A stretch of DNA of 64,000 nucleotides from Neckera pumila (GCA_963969595.1 OZ018409.1:10244520-10308519); one strand, 5' to 3'; positions 47,694-61,542 are shown, numbered from the stretch's first letter. A program made the numbers and translations. Notes: generated by a model from the sequence alone, not told the origin.

Positions 47694-48261
47694 ACTCCCT
47701 CTGTTTCTCTAAAAAACCCGTGTTTTGACTTATTTTTTGTTTAAAAAAAAAACGTTTTGGTTCATTGACTTGATTTTTGTAAAAAAAAAAAAATACTTTA
47801 AAATAAAGTGAATTGCTTGGCATATTTGATGATAATTTCTAAACATTGTATACTCATCAATTGCTAATATTAGCAAATACAAACTTGATTTAGTAATTTT
47901 TGTTTGCAAATTGTCCCTATCATTAAGCTAGAATCATCAATAGTATCAACATTAAGATTTGGTTTTTTGATAGATAGGACAACTTGGGCAACTAGGCTAA
48001 CCTGTTCGTTCTTACAATTGCATTGACACAATTCATATCACTCATTTTTCTATCCATTTTCTAACAAAACACTTGAAATTTCAAAATTTTGGTACTAATT
48101 TCTTCTCCTTTTAAAAAAACATTAATTCTAGAAAAAACTAAAATTGGATTTGGAATAGTTTAAGTATAATTTCCAATAACTTCCAGTTACAACTTTTTGT
48201 TAATATTCCTTAATCCCTCACAAATTCTCAAACACGGGTCTTTTAGAAAAACAGAGGGAGT
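47694..48261. mobile_element. MITE with ACTCCCTCTG terminal inverted repeats, 568 bp
   Basis: The left end is ACTCCCTCTGTTTCTCTAAA and continues AAACCCGTGTTT. The right end, reversed, is ACTCCCTCTGTTTTTCTAAA and continues AGACCCGTGTTT. The CTCCCTC-type terminus is typical of plant Tc1/mariner MITEs. A TA duplication is present on the left but not clear on the right. No coding capacity. Confidence 0.6.
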
Positions 48262-49192
48262 GCATTATATTTGAATAACAAAAATGGATTCAATTACAAT
48301 GACATGAAGGTATTGGCTTCAAAGGGATTGAAATTGTTTTGAATAGGATCTCTAATAACTTCTTCACTTGTTTAGACATTTTTTCAATATAATGAACTAA
48401 TATCTTTTTTCATGTGCATTAAATGGATTTTGAACACATATTGTTCACTCTAGTAGTCTAGCACCCTTTTAGAACTTCACCGTTAAAGATTTATATGGAG
48501 TAACCAATTTGCCGTGCTTTTTAAATGTATTAAGGTAAATTAGTGTATAAAGGACTACGAAAGTCATTTCTTGTGATGAATTTTTGCTCAAAAGTGGAAG
48601 TTCCTACTGTAGTCACTAATCACCATTGCCATCATCCAAGATATTGCCTATAGACACTAACTCAATCTAATGTAGCCTAAATCTTTTTTTTTTTTGAAAT
48701 TGTCATAGACTGATGCTGAAGACTTTAATGAGTCATTCCGTGGATGTCTGTGACAGATCTTTTGCTTATCACAAGTTCAGTGGGCTATTTTGAGAGTCCC
48801 CAACTCCTTATTACTTACTCAGTTCAGCCCCAATTAACCTCATTGCAGCATCATCCAACGTCACGCTAAAATTGATGATTCTCAATGGAAAAAATCATCC
48901 CAAGAGATCTTTATTTCTCAAACTAAAGCCACGCCTCCGCAGCCATGACTACAAGTCTGTGTGTATCCGTCTGTGTCCGTGTCGACGGTCTGTCAATGAG
49001 AGTCAGCAACCGGCTAGCTAAGCTAGCTATGAAACTCAATTCGGTTTACCTCCTCAAATTGAGCAGCAGGCTAATCCCACAACAATGCCCAACTGGGGGT
49101 CCGGGAAAGCCCGCTCGCTCACAATGGACTAAGCGAGCAAATGAAACTATGGTACACAAAACTAATGGAACGAAAGTTAATTTGTACACAAG

Positions 49193-52100
49193 CTAGCTGG
49201 GATGAGCACTGCTGCCATTAGGCATGGTATTCCAGACCAGCTCAAACTCTTCCCCAACCGGCAGACGCAACCCCTGAAGCTCCATCCGTGAAGCATTCGC
49301 ATCCACCGTTACTTGCACAGCTGCAAGACGCCCATTCACACGCACACTGAACGGCTGCGACTGGACCCCTAGCACCGACACAGTATTGATCACCAGCCCT
49401 TGCAACAATGCATACTCCGGCTGAGAAACAATCGATCTCAGGACGTAATGTCCATCAGTCCGAATCGCCTCCAACTTCACATAAGAACCTTGTCCTGCTG
49501 CAACCACCATGTTGGGTTGCGTATCATCGTCAAGATATAGATGCCCAGTGGCGTACTCCCGGTCACTCCCCTGGCACACAATCGAATAAGGCGCAGCACA
49601 AAACTCTGCGAAGTCAGAAGCTGGTGAAAACGCCACCAGCAATGAGAATGGCGTTTTCCTCGCCATGGACGTTGTCATTGCAAATTCCTGCATGGGGAGA
49701 ATGGATCCCTGGCGAACATGCACGTTGATGGTGTCCATGGGGGCAGGAAGCTCCTCCCAGACGCCGTGGTCCACAGCCCGGATCATCTTCGAAGGGTCGA
49801 AAAGGTTATACCAAATACCTTTCGGAAAATAAGCTTTGACTGACATTTTTCCAGGCTCTAGTACAGGAGAAACGAGAAGATTGTTGCCCAGGAGGAACTG
49901 GTTGTCGATCGTCCAAGTGGCGTTGTCTTCTGGGTAGTGGAAGAAGAGGGGCCGAGCAAGAGGGGAGCCTGTTTGATGGGCTTCGTAGAGAAGCGTATAG
50001 AAGAAAGGGAGGAGACGGTAGCGCCAGTGGAAGACGTTGGCGGCGGTGGAGGTGACGGAGCTCCAGAGGTAAATCTCTTGGGGGCCGGTGTGGATGTCGG
50101 AGTGAGAGCGAGCGAAAGGGTAGAATGCGCCGAGTTGCGACCAGCGGTTGCAAAGCTCCTCGTTGGTTTCGAAGTAGAAGCCGCAGATGTCTGCGCCGAC
50201 CATTGGGATGCCGAAGAGGCCGGAGTTGAGGAGGCTTACTATGGAGTATTTCAAGTCGCTCCAGGTTGCGCCGTTGTCGCCCGTCCAGTGAGCGGCGTGG
50301 GCGCCGGAGCCGATGAAGCATGAGCGAGCTAATACAAATGGACGCTTGTTGGTCATCTGGACATTCAAAACGCCACATTCAGGCACCCAAATTACAGAAC
50401 TCACAACTCAGCTGCATCCTTCACACTTTGATAGCATCGAAATTTTGCATCTAATCCGTTAAAAATGCACATTAAAATGCGCATTTCAGCAGTCCGTTCA
50501 GAAAGCCAAGTGAGTGGGGAGGCAATTGATCCTGTGACCTATACATCGACTTACACATCGTGTCACCGCTCAGCCCAATCCCGTGTTTTTATTAAATAGT
50601 AATTAACCAGATGTGGAACTAGGTCTTGCGATAATACGTTAGTAAGGATCTTTCTTAGTATTTGAAAATAAAGTTGAAAGCATATTCTGAAAATGAGTTG
50701 TATACGGTCGATTCCCGGGATCGATTGGAATGTTAAGCTGGGAAGGAGTAAAAAAAGAGTGGTATGCCCAAAGCACTGTCCACAGACATGCAACTTAACC
50801 TACATGAGCGAATTATTCAATATTATTCCTTTTAACAATGAAGCAGGGTAGGAGTATGGGGATTAGCATGTAGTTACCCTTTTCAAGGCCCTGTAGGTGG
50901 CGAGGCCTTCCGCCATGCCGTAGATGTTGTGAGTGTCATACATCCGGGAGCCATCGTGGTGCTGCGCCGTCATGGCCACGGTGTTCTTGTACAGCGGCTT
51001 CTGCGACCCATAGCCATTGATTTTGTACGGGGGATTGTCCCACTGCGTGAGCCGATCGGGATCGTTGTCGCAAGTCATGCAACAAACGTCAATGACGTCG
51101 CACGGCACCGCGGGGTCGTAATAACAGTTGGGGCCACTGCAGAAATTTGCCGGCTCGTTCATGTCCAGCCACAGGCCGTCATATGGCACCAACTTGTAAA
51201 ACTCCTCCAGCTCTTTCGTCCACCAGTCCACCGCATTGGGGTGCAAAAAGTCAGGAATGTGAGTGAATCCAGGCCACACCTGCGCAATGTAGTAGCCATC
51301 ACCGGTTCCGTTTTTGATGTACACGTCGAGGTCACGCCCTCGTGAAAATGTCGCATAGGTCTCGTCTATCTTGATTCCTGTAGAGCAATTAATCATAGCA
51401 TTGTTAGCTTCCAGCCTTCACCAATTTAATATACAAGAAAACTAGAAATCATAAACCACAACCAGCTAGCTAATTCAAGGAGTCAAACCATTTGCAAATA
51501 CACTAGCCCCAACCTCCCTGATGAGACTGACACGAAGGAGAAATTAAAAGACCTTCGAACTGGGCTTCCATGTGTTCAATATTTAACAAGCGGAAGCTGT
51601 CCTATCAGATGTGGCACGACATGACAGATTCTCAGGATATGAAGGGATGTGCAGTACTGACAGGGTAGTAGTTAACACAAGTAACTAATCCAACAGATCT
51701 CGTAAAGGAAACTGCATTTTTCTTCTCAATCGTGTGTAATCTTGAGTATAGAATTTTGGAAAAAAAAGCGACACTCTGGAGTTGGCTGCATGTTTTTTTT
51801 CCCACGAAAAAATCCCTTGGCAACTGGCATGTTCATTAAAATGTAGCTTTGATGATGTAATTTAACTGGGAAGCTTTCATTTGATACCTGGGTCAAGGAT
51901 CATGATGAACTTCTGATCCTTGTCGTGCAGACCTTGAACGAAGCTCCGCAATTTCTCCTCAGGGTAATGCTCCGGATGTAGGGTAAAGTCTTTGTATGCG
52001 TCCATGTGATCGATATCAGACCAGATGGACTCCACAGGGAAACTGATCGCCTCATACTTGGCCATCACCGTCTCCAGCTCTTCGATGTTCTTGTACCCAT

Positions 52101-53899
52101 ACCGAGACTGATGAAAACCTGGCAAGATCAGATTCACGCCAATTTATGCCCCAAACCAATCAAAACAACATGTAATCAGAGAATTCAAATACTGAACCTG
52201 ATCCCGTCTCCTACTGACTGACCCCAGTTCGCAACAGCAACTCATCTCTCCAACACACTCGGTTGGCCACCAATTAATTAGCAAGTTGCCTGTAAGAATC
52301 TAAAGCAGGACTTGGCTAAATATCTAAGCCCACCTATATATCTTGGAATGGAAATATGAGGCTGTCTGCAATCTCGTCAAAGTAATCTAAAAACCTCCCA
52401 CTTGCAAGAGAATCAATGCAAATCAATGAAATTCAGTAATATAATATTTTGATCTCGAGAGAGTTCAGCTCTTGTATGTACAACCCAGAGTATGTTCTCT
52501 AGTGAGCCCTAGCCAATTGATGAAGCTCCCAAAGAAAGCACACACCTACAGATTGGTTTCGATCAATACTTCCAAGTTTTTCAAGCGAAGAAGTAGAATG
52601 TCCAAATTTTCACTTACATTCTAAAAAAGTAACAAGTATCCTTAACCTAATTGAGATCGAAACGTACCGAGAGACCAGTAAGGCATGGCGGCCGGTCGTC
52701 CCACGAGTCTCGTGTACTGCTCCAAAACCTCCAACGGCGACGTCCCCGCGAAGAAGTAGAAGTCGAACACCCCTCCCAGCAGCTTGAACGTGAGCGCGTC
52801 CCCCCCGAGCTTGCAATACTCCACATCCATGCCATTCGTGTTCAGCAACAGCACCCCATGCGCTTGCCCGCCCTTCCGAACCTCCATCCAAAACGGGTAC
52901 GTGCTGTAGAGCGGGATGTCCTCGTTCCAGCTGCCGATGTCCGTAGCCCACAGCGTGTACGTCCGCCCTGGGGAGAGTCGCATGCCGTCTGTCCTCGTAG
53001 ATTCGCCCAGTCCGTAAAGGTGCGAATTTGAGGGCAAGCGCGTGGAGATTTCCAGGTACTGGTCCTTGAACACCATGGGATGGAAGGTATTGTCCTTCGG
53101 CTCCGGCAAAGAGTTGAACAGGACCTCATTGTCCGCTTTGCGAGTGATGGCGAAGCTGAAAGGGTTTGTTGTCCAGGAGATTCGCAGCGGGTGTGAAGTG
53201 GAATAGGCGTCTGGGAGTGTGTAGGAGCCGTCTGGGAGCAGGATTGCACTCGTGGATTGCCCTGTGAGGATGTGGTGGATCCGATCACGCGGAAGGAGAG
53301 AGTCCGGCATCTCCCAGCGCGGGCGGTACGCGTCTGTGATGTGGACGTGTACGCGACCACCGTCCTCATACCTGAAACCAGAGCAACCCACCTTGATCAG
53401 AAAACCTGCTCAAGAAAGACCATTCTGCATAAATGGTTGCATGTGAGACCTTAACTTGAGATTGAAACTGAGGACCCCAAGTGGCGATTATAATGCAGTG
53501 TAAAATTGAGAATCGATTCAATATAATACCATAACTACATATTCAAGTGGGGGAGATGGGAAAGAGCTTTGAGTTCAACACACATCACTGTCCAGTGTCC
53601 ACAACATTGAAAGCTCATTTTACCAAGATTGAAATCCACTACCGGTCGATCAGGGATAGAGCCGGTCTTACGTACTTGGCAGTGAGCTTGAGGTCTTCCA
53701 AGTCAGGTCCGTAGGTCTCACTCCCACTGATGAGCTTCAAGTTAGCGACAATGCCGCTCCCATCGGCGAGTTCGTTGATATCAGTGACACGGTAACCAGC
53801 GCTGAGCTCCTCCGATGCGTTCACCGTGACCGGTAGAAAAAACAGAAGAAGAAGCCATGCTACTGTCAGCACGGGCATAATGGCCATGCCCGACTTCAT
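49193..53899 (-). CDS. Secreted GH31 alpha-glucosidase / alpha-xylosidase, 5 exons, 940 aa
   Basis: Exons: 53899-53676, 53371-52668, 52118-51888, 51377-50878 and 50356-49193; all GT-AG with matching phases. The signal peptide starts MKSGMAIMPVLTVAWLLLLF and is followed by NASEELSAGYRV. Family blocks follow in order: LYGLGESTRTDGM, then the barrel with FHQSRYGYKN, VESIWSDIDHMD, GLWLDMNEPANF (nucleophile Asp about 458), RPFVLARSCFIGSGAHAAHW followed by TGDN (acid/base Asp about 580), and a C-terminal beta region with LFFHYPEDN and LLGNNLLVSPVLEPGKM. Plant GH31 enzymes of this secreted type release glucose from alpha-glucans or xylose from xyloglucan in the apoplast; which one this does cannot be told by eye. 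Length suits the family. The frame also opens 30 codons earlier (53989), but 53899 gives the clean signal peptide. Confidence 0.93.
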
Positions 53900-56620
53900 G
53901 AGTTTACTGGAGCGATACTCGAAGAGCAGTATCCACTCTCGTGACCCTGGAACCAGAGCAGACATGATGACACGCAATTTAGTAATCAATCGATCGGCAC
54001 CAGCGATGTGAGGGAGAATGAGATAGAGAAAGGGAGAACATTCAAGATCGAGGAGGAGTTGAATATGACAGGCAAGAACATTTAAAGAGCATGAGGATTG
54101 TCTGCATCGTTCTCAACGGTCGACTTGATCGATCGACTGCTGGCGTGGTTACCCAGGTGTAGGTGGCCCAATGTACCCTAAATCGCCATCAGAACAGACA
54201 GAGCTGTCAACATAACGACTTGGACTTGGACGCAAGGACTGCCTCTCCCAGTGTCCACTCGAGATTGGTTGAAGCAAGGACCAAGGGCAAGGAGAGCATG
54301 CCAACTGGATCACTGTTCATGACGGTACGAGCATGGTCCTCGGAATTTGGTAGTCATTATGGAATGCCTATCTGGTATCAATTCAAAACCACCCTCGATC
54401 TGATGTGCGGTACATTCACAAGCACAATTCCGATTAGCACGTTATTACCTTAATCCCATCAATGCATGCCTCCTTACAGCCTAAGCTAATCAGGTTCTCG
54501 GAGCAAGAACAATATATGGGAGGTTCGATTCGTTGACTTCAGAATCCCGAACCGCAATACCCTATCTCACGTAAACAGGAGGATCAGTCTGTTGATCGAC
54601 AGAGTTACCTTACTGAGTTGTTGGTAACATTTCCGTAGCCGCAAGCATAGAAATGCGCAACAGCCAAGCCTACAGAGACATTATGGCTACAAAAATTTTA
54701 CCAACAGGCGCCATGACGCTGTTTTGCGTAAGCACCTCACGTAGGGACCATTACTTTACTCAAGCAGACGAAACTAAATCCCTGATGACCGATCCATAGA
54801 CCACCTTTTTGACCTAAATATATGCGGGGTCACTCGATCAAACGTGGATCGAGGTACACGCGTGACTTGGTAAAGACAGAAGCATATACTCATTGTCAGC
54901 TCGGTCCAAGGATCCTAGTAAAACGTCTTCATCCGAAATCGTCATCTTAAAATCGTCATCGAAAACAGAGCAAACTTAGCAAAGTCAACACTCCGAGACA
55001 GAGCAACAGCGAAACAGTTAGAAGTTTGGCAACAGCAGTGAAACAGATTCTTGTGCACGGCCATTAAGGTCATTCAATAGGGGAACAAATTAAAATATGA
55101 CCAGAGCTAACTACAGCTCAAGCCAGGATCAAGAGCCTGACGAGATGAAAGATCAAGAGCATTATGGAGAAGTCATGGACAACAGGTTTACAGCACTTTT
55201 GTGTGAAAAATGTGGACAAGCATAATACCCTAAAGAATGCGGTGCTTCGCAACGGGTATAGTAATATGAATGCAATTGAAGATAGAAGTCGAAACCCCAG
55301 CAGCTTTTTATCTCTCCTCGATCGGCTCACTGGCACCCCCACCCCACCATCATTGCCTCGCATCGCACTTCCGCAATTTGGGTACTGCCGATCTCGCCAT
55401 TATTTGGCGAAGCCACCTAATGCAATCACACCTGACGTGTCTTGGTTTCTCCAGAACCACAATATCTTTCTTCAATGGCGGGATACAACCTACTGACGCT
55501 TGGTATACTCGGGGCGATCGACACTCGACTCACGGGGACACAGAAATAACGAAATGCAAGCCAGGTTACAGAGAGTCAAAGTCAAAGTTCACTTAGATCA
55601 GTTTCACTTTCTCAGTACTGATCGAGGCCGTTTCACGTACGAAGTTCTGCAACTGTAAGCGTCAAAATGTACGTCGACGACTAAGCCGACCGGTCCCCCT
55701 TTCCAAGATCGATCAAACTGGGGCTGCTGCTACGATCAGTTGTAAGCTTAACTCAAAATCGTGAACCACGCGCACAGCTAAAATTTTCCAACACTGGTTC
55801 GAAAAAACAAATTGAACCCCAGAATGCTGCAAATCAATGGACCCACACGAAAAAGAATATCGCTCAACAAGATCAACGACTCCGAGAACGCCAAGAACAT
55901 TCAATCTATGTTTTACAAACTGACCTCCAAACTTCCCACCTTATATAACCGCGACAAATCTCGAACTGACCCAGTCCAGAAACTTCCCATGTCGGAACGA
56001 TCGAAGGAAAAGCGCAGCTTGGCAGTACTTGCAACTGCTGTTGAGTGTTGACTGCAATAAACAGAGGCTCCGGAATAAAATAAAATACTGCAGAGCACGT
56101 TATTGGATGAAATTATTGAAGTTGGCGCCTTGAGGGAGATCAGAAGATTTGCAAACTCTGTCGGAATTCAAATTCAATGAAATTTGCAACGTGTCCCAAT
56201 CCAAATGGACTGGAAATTTAAAAAAACGCGGAGAATCCTCGACCGAGGTGCGTTGGTTGCGGCAGAGATTGATTGCCATGGCGTCGTGGCAAGATGATAC
56301 GACATGCGCCTCACGATGTGGGTGGAAATCGTGCGGTGGCGATGATCGGACCGGCGATGGCTCGCTCGTGCCCCATGCAATGGATCAGTCCCAGGTTTGG
56401 GGAAAGGCACCCCTGGTCGTGACACGTGGTGGCGTTCTGTGCTGGCCGGCGTCTCCTCATTCCATGATCGTTTCCCCGCTAATTGCGGCAGCCGCAAAAA
56501 ACTTAAAAAACTAAAATATAACTAAAGTATTTAACCCATAAAGGTCCCTAGTGTACCGTTTGTGTAGACACCGTATCGAGTCCAGAAAACCTCATTAACC
56601 CTAATTACCCAAATGACCAT
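53900..56620. other. GH31 upstream region and GC-richer intergenic DNA
   Basis: Includes the promoter and leader of the GH31 gene on the minus strand. From 54100 to 56520 the composition is balanced and several ORFs of 60-120 codons are open on both strands (for example around 55164-55496 and 56149-56514), but none shows a domain, codon pattern or splice partner that I can support. A TTAACCCATAAAGG sequence at about 56533 resembles a decayed TTAA-family end. Confidence 0.4.
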
Positions 56621-57828
56621 CATTACATTCAGTAGCCTTCAAAGAGTCTGCCTTTCCCTCCCCGGAGTCCTCATCCACGAAACTCATCCTCAAATAATTA
56701 ATGTAAGCTTAGGTACAAAGATAGTGGCAGTACATTATAATTTGTTTATTTTTCTTTGTTAATTTTAGGACCAGACATACAAATCAACAAGTATTTGTAG
56801 AGAAGATGTTGGCTAAGAATCCAATAAATAATGCATTACAATCATTGGTCATCAAGAACATGTTTTGTGTTTCCAAATGAAAAGACAACTCTATACATAC
56901 ACATGGGGTGGTAGGAGGTAGAAAAATCCATGTGGGATAAATAAATTTGAATTTTCTAGTTTCTTAAGCACTCATAGTTAAGTCACAAACAAAGAATTGT
57001 GTTAAAAGTAGAATTTTAGACCTCATTTAGGCATAGTAAAATAACTTTTCTCAAAAAACTTTGAACTAAAAAAAGTTGGTAAATGAATACAAGTTTCACC
57101 TCCATAAATACGTTTGTTATTTTGAATCTCTAATCAAAAGTTATGGACAGATTTGAGAGAGGGTTTGGAATGGACATTTTCTTTAACATTTTCCAACCCC
57201 TCTCTGAAATTTGCCCATAAGTTTTTATTAAAGATTCAAAATGTCAAACGGATTTTTGGAGGTGAAACTTGTATTCATTTACCAACTTTTTTTAGTTCAA
57301 AGTTTTTTGAGAAAAGTTATTTTACTATGCCTAAATGAGGTCTAAAATTCTACTTTTAACAAAAAAATTTGTTTGTGACTTAACTATGAGTGCTTAAGAA
57401 ACTACAAATTCAAATTTATTTATCCCACATGGGTTGTTCTACCTCCTACCACCCCATGTGTATATATAGAGTTGTCTTTTCACTTGGAAACACAAAACAT
57501 GAATGACAATCATATCAAAGTAATGTAATTCAAGCATTGAGATACTTGGTATCTATAAATTGATTGCTGTTTTGAATAAGTTTGCTATATTATTTACAAT
57601 TTTATTTCAAAGTACTTGATTTGTTGTTAACCCCAATGTACAGTTGCAACCTTGTAATTGACTCAAGCACCTTGCTAAGTTCTGACAAGTTTCGCCAAGT
57701 GTCCTTGTAGTTACTGATTTGGTGTGGAATATACCACACCATTTCATCCCTTGGATGAAATGATGTGGTATATTTCACATCATTCCGTCCGGGGAAGGCA
57801 GTCACAGTGACTGCTACTGAATGTTATG
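56621..57828. mobile_element. 1.2-kb element with a long internal fold-back (about 310-bp arms)
   Basis: The ends match as inverted repeats: the left begins CATTACATTCAGTAGC and the right ends GCTACTGAATGTTATG. Inside, about 56858-57170 and 57190-57503 are near-perfect reverse complements with a loop of roughly 20 bases. A second small palindrome lies at 57719-57785 (GGATGAAATGATGTGG mirrored). A partial copy is at 23100-23500. No protein-coding capacity. Transcription would give a long hairpin RNA, a known source of plant small RNAs; that is inference. Confidence 0.7.
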
Positions 57829-60635
57829 AATTTTTGGTCGTTGACCCTTTTTTTTGAGCTGCTCGTTCTCAAGTTTTTAGTTTTTTTGAAAATAAAAATT
57901 GTTACTAGAAAATAGACTGTAATATGAATCCAATGGCGGTAGTTTCATCAAATTTTGAGTTAAACTCTGCCTTGTGGAATTTTTCAAAGTTAAGTGGTGT
58001 AGTATAGTTTACAGCTCATTATTTTGGGTTCGGTTTGGGCATGGACTAAAAGTCAGCCAACCAATGTGATTCTTGCCCACCTCAACAAGGTCAGATGCAA
58101 AGAGATCAAGGAGAAGACAAGTGTCCCATCTCTTTTTTTCTTACAAACACCACTCTCATTTTAGAAACTACCGTGTATTGCAAGCTCCACCGTGAATTCA
58201 AAATGCTTAGAATGTTGTGAAATTTTATATGTACATTTTCAACTCTCTTATCTTTCATTGAGCATAAAAAAGATATCATTTAAAAATATTCTCACAAAGA
58301 TATGCTCCTTCAAAGTGAGCCGCCTTGTATTTCCATTTACCTAAATAAAACTTCAAACTTAAATATCTCCTAAACTGTGTGGTTAAATAATCTGAAATTT
58401 TTTTAGGTGCTCACTTTCAATGTGAAATTCAAGATTGTATGGATACATTCTATTCGATCTCAAGACAAAATGAACAAACAAATTGCTCAAGCTTGACAGT
58501 TTTAGCCCATTTTGAAAGTACACCCCCCTTGGATCATTAGGGTTTAAGGTATCTGACTTATTTCCAATTGCTTAAGCAATTACACATATTTAGAGCACAA
58601 ATTTTTTTAGTGCAGAATTTTTTCCATGTACAAAAGTAGAGTTTGGAAGGACTGCATATTTCTCCAAAATTTAATAAAAAAAATCGTAATTTTTATGAAT
58701 TTTTAGTGGAAGATTTTCTTCGACCTTTTTATTTTTGACAACAAGCTAATTGCAAAGTCAACCAAGAGCCGGTTGCAATAATGGGAGCCTCCTAGCTAGT
58801 AATAATGTGCCACAATTGCTCCTTAAACTACCCTTCAATGTACAATCTATGGTCAGAAATAGAGCACCTTATAGGTTGAAAATCGGGAGGGTGGAAATGG
58901 ATTGGCTATCTTAAGGTAGGAGGCTTATGAAACAACCATCTAAGGGATAATGGACCTCTATAGGAAATCAACCAAATATAACATTTTCACATATTTTTGA
59001 TAGAAAGAGAAAAGAAAAACAATTCACTGATAATTTACATCATAGTTTTTTTACTTAGAATGAAACAACTATAAATTTTCAAAGTAAAAGGTGCATAGGT
59101 AGCTATTGGTGCTCATATACTGAACCAATCCTCAATCAAAATCAGCCTTTGAATGGAGCACTTTAAACTTAGGATGTTTCTATACTTTTGGCTCTCATAG
59201 AATGATCAACATCATGCTTTCATTTATTTTAGCCTTACATGAATGTATATTTTACTCAAAAGGATAGAAGTATACAATTTTAAAAGCAAAAAGCACGTTG
59301 AACAAACTGTGATCCATTTTTGAAACTCTCTACACTATTTATGATAGTTCTATAGGGCAATTCTAAATGCTCATATTAGGAAAAAATTTAGCCCTCCAAA
59401 AGGTCGCGAGTTTGGCACCTGCCCGGTGCAATTATGGAAAAAAACCAAAATAAAAAATTATTTTTTAATATTTAAAAATTGGATGCTGATATGGCACTAG
59501 TAGTGCCACGTTAGATTTTTAATTTTTTAATTTTTTTAATTTAAAAAAAAATATATATATATTTTTTTTAAAAAAACTATTTTTTTATTCATTCTGAAAT
59601 TGCACCAAAGGGGTCCTGTAAATCAATTCCTTAGCGGCCTTTTGGCAGGCTGGAATTTTTCCTAATGCTTACAATTTGAGCTCTTACCTTAGAGTTATAG
59701 TGACTGCCCAAAGTGAGTATGGATGTGAAACTTTTCATTCAAACAATCATATTGTAACTGGTTGGCCACTTTGTTTCGCCAAGGTGGCACTATACAACTA
59801 GCTCTAAGCAAGCAGGTTTGTAGACAATAACCTCAACATTCTAACCGGTTATGATCATCTAAATTGGATGTAGACAAAAGACAAAATCACTTAAAGCCAA
59901 TTATTAGCAATTTGAAACAAATATGAGAACAATTCCGACACATGGCATATTAAGGTTTTCCAAACTTCAACACATCAAAAACATAGTTCATCCATGAAAT
60001 GTTTGGATGAAATTACAAATTAACATCCTAAAATACTTGTATTCCAATGGAATTAGCTTGTGCTTGAAGTTACATTCCAAATTCATATATAATTCTAGTA
60101 TTTACATGAAAAAACAACCATATATCCATTGCTATGTTTAAGGTTTTCAATTTGGAATCACAAAAATCACACTAAAATTGTTGATGATCCATCAACCAGC
60201 TCATATCAAATGCTTTATATTTGTATATAGTGTTTTCATACATAAGGGCAATGCAAAGTGATTGAAATTGTAGTAGCAAACTCAAAAATGAAGGTTTCAA
60301 ACTATTAAAATGAGGAGCAATATGAGGTTGCATGTTTCAAAATGGATGTTGCACATTAGAGAACAAACCCGGTCATAGAACCTAGGGAGGCGAAAATTGA
60401 ATATTCTGATTTTGTATTGGAACATATCCAATAGAACCATGTACAATTACATACTACATTAGAAATCAATATATTGATCGCCATAAATCAAAACCAAAAA
60501 CCATAAACACCAAAAATAATTAATGAAAAAACTAAATTTACTTGGCATGTATGGATAATAGTAACCATTTGAAGCATGGTGATTCTAGATTGTTGTTGCT
60601 AAAAAGACATTTGATGGGTTCCTAATGATTCATGA
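57829..60635. other. Gene-free AT-rich region
   Basis: No supported coding region. A low-complexity A/T run with (AT)n lies at about 59500-59590. No other clear element ends were found. Confidence 0.5.
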
Positions 60636-61542
60636 TTAACCCCTAAAGGACCAAATTCCGTTTTTTGGCAACATAGCTATTTTAGGCAGCTTACTACAAA
60701 TGGAGATCTTATTTTTTTCTTTGAAAATTTAACACAACATTTTCCCAAGGAGTAGCTTTATGTTCCAACAATTTTCATAACTTTTGACTTTATGGTTAAA
60801 AAGTTATTGCATGATATGTGATTTTCAACATTCGGCGAGCATCTTGGGCAGCCCAAATAATTTCTTAAATCACTTTTTAAAAAAATAAAAATTTGGAATT
60901 GGTTCTTTAGATTTATATATACTCGAGAAGCTTTCAGTAATTCCATTTCAATTAATGAGTCAAAAGTTATGAGGATTCTTAATTTAGGGTAGTTATAAAA
61001 TCTCTACTCTAAAATAAACTTTGAAGTCCTTTATTTAACTCAATTTTCAATGTTTTGGAAAAAAATTAAGCCGTTAAGCGTATATTGCTTATTACAACAT
61101 TACAACCATTGGGATTGGCATTTTTAAATTCCATAAATAAATGGTTAACAACTTAGTATTTTGAACCATTCTCTACTTCTTTCTACTTACTATTTTTTTC
61201 CTATATGTTTTACAATTCCAAATGATTTGAAATTTTTCAAAAAATGTAGTCAACTTGCCTTGAAGAATGATCCAAAGAGTAACCACCATTTTGGACATTT
61301 TGTGACCTTATGAAGTGCAGCTGCCTGGATTTTTACAAGGACAAAAAAAAAGATTTTTGTCAATTCAAATGCTATTATTTTGCAAGCCACAAGGTGGAAA
61401 TTTTTGCAATTTTTTCTACAACATCTTGAACTAGTGTACTACAAGATCCTATGGCTACATGTGTCCAAAAATGTTTCTCTTCTAAAATTTAATATTTATA
61501 TTAGAAAATAGTAAAACATAGTCAAAAACCTTTAGGGGTTAA
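60636..61542. mobile_element. TTAA-family nonautonomous element, 907 bp
   Basis: Begins TTAACCCCTAAAGGACC and ends AACCTTTAGGGGTTAA. The interior matches the elements at 28453-29385 and 2540-3379 in reverse orientation (a GGATCTTGTAG block, a GCAGCTGC block, a TGGCAACATAGCTATTTTAGG block). No ORF of note. It abuts the recombinase relic on its right. Confidence 0.65.

Larger units (their letters stand above)
43394..49192. other. 5.8-kb gene-free region between the pseudo-GTPase and GH31 genes
   Basis: Mostly AT-rich. Noted inside: a tandem duplication of an ACAGATCTCAA(A/T)CGTTGATTCA-type unit at about 44845-44910, the repeat at 45530-45660, and the inverted-repeat element at 47694-48261. The last few hundred bases would include the 3' end of the GH31 transcript. 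No supported coding region. Confidence 0.5.

Noticed and set aside
49806..50378. 190-codon Arg/Leu/Pro-rich minus-strand ORF and a 128-codon plus-strand ORF
   Set aside because: Both are shadow frames of the well-supported GH31 last exon.
52842..53369. 175-codon ORF overlapping the GH31 second exon
   Set aside because: Shadow frame; the GH31 frame carries the conserved family motifs.
56149..56514. 121-codon plus-strand ORF and its antisense partner of 107 codons
   Set aside because: Both strands open in a GC-rich patch; no domain or family resemblance.
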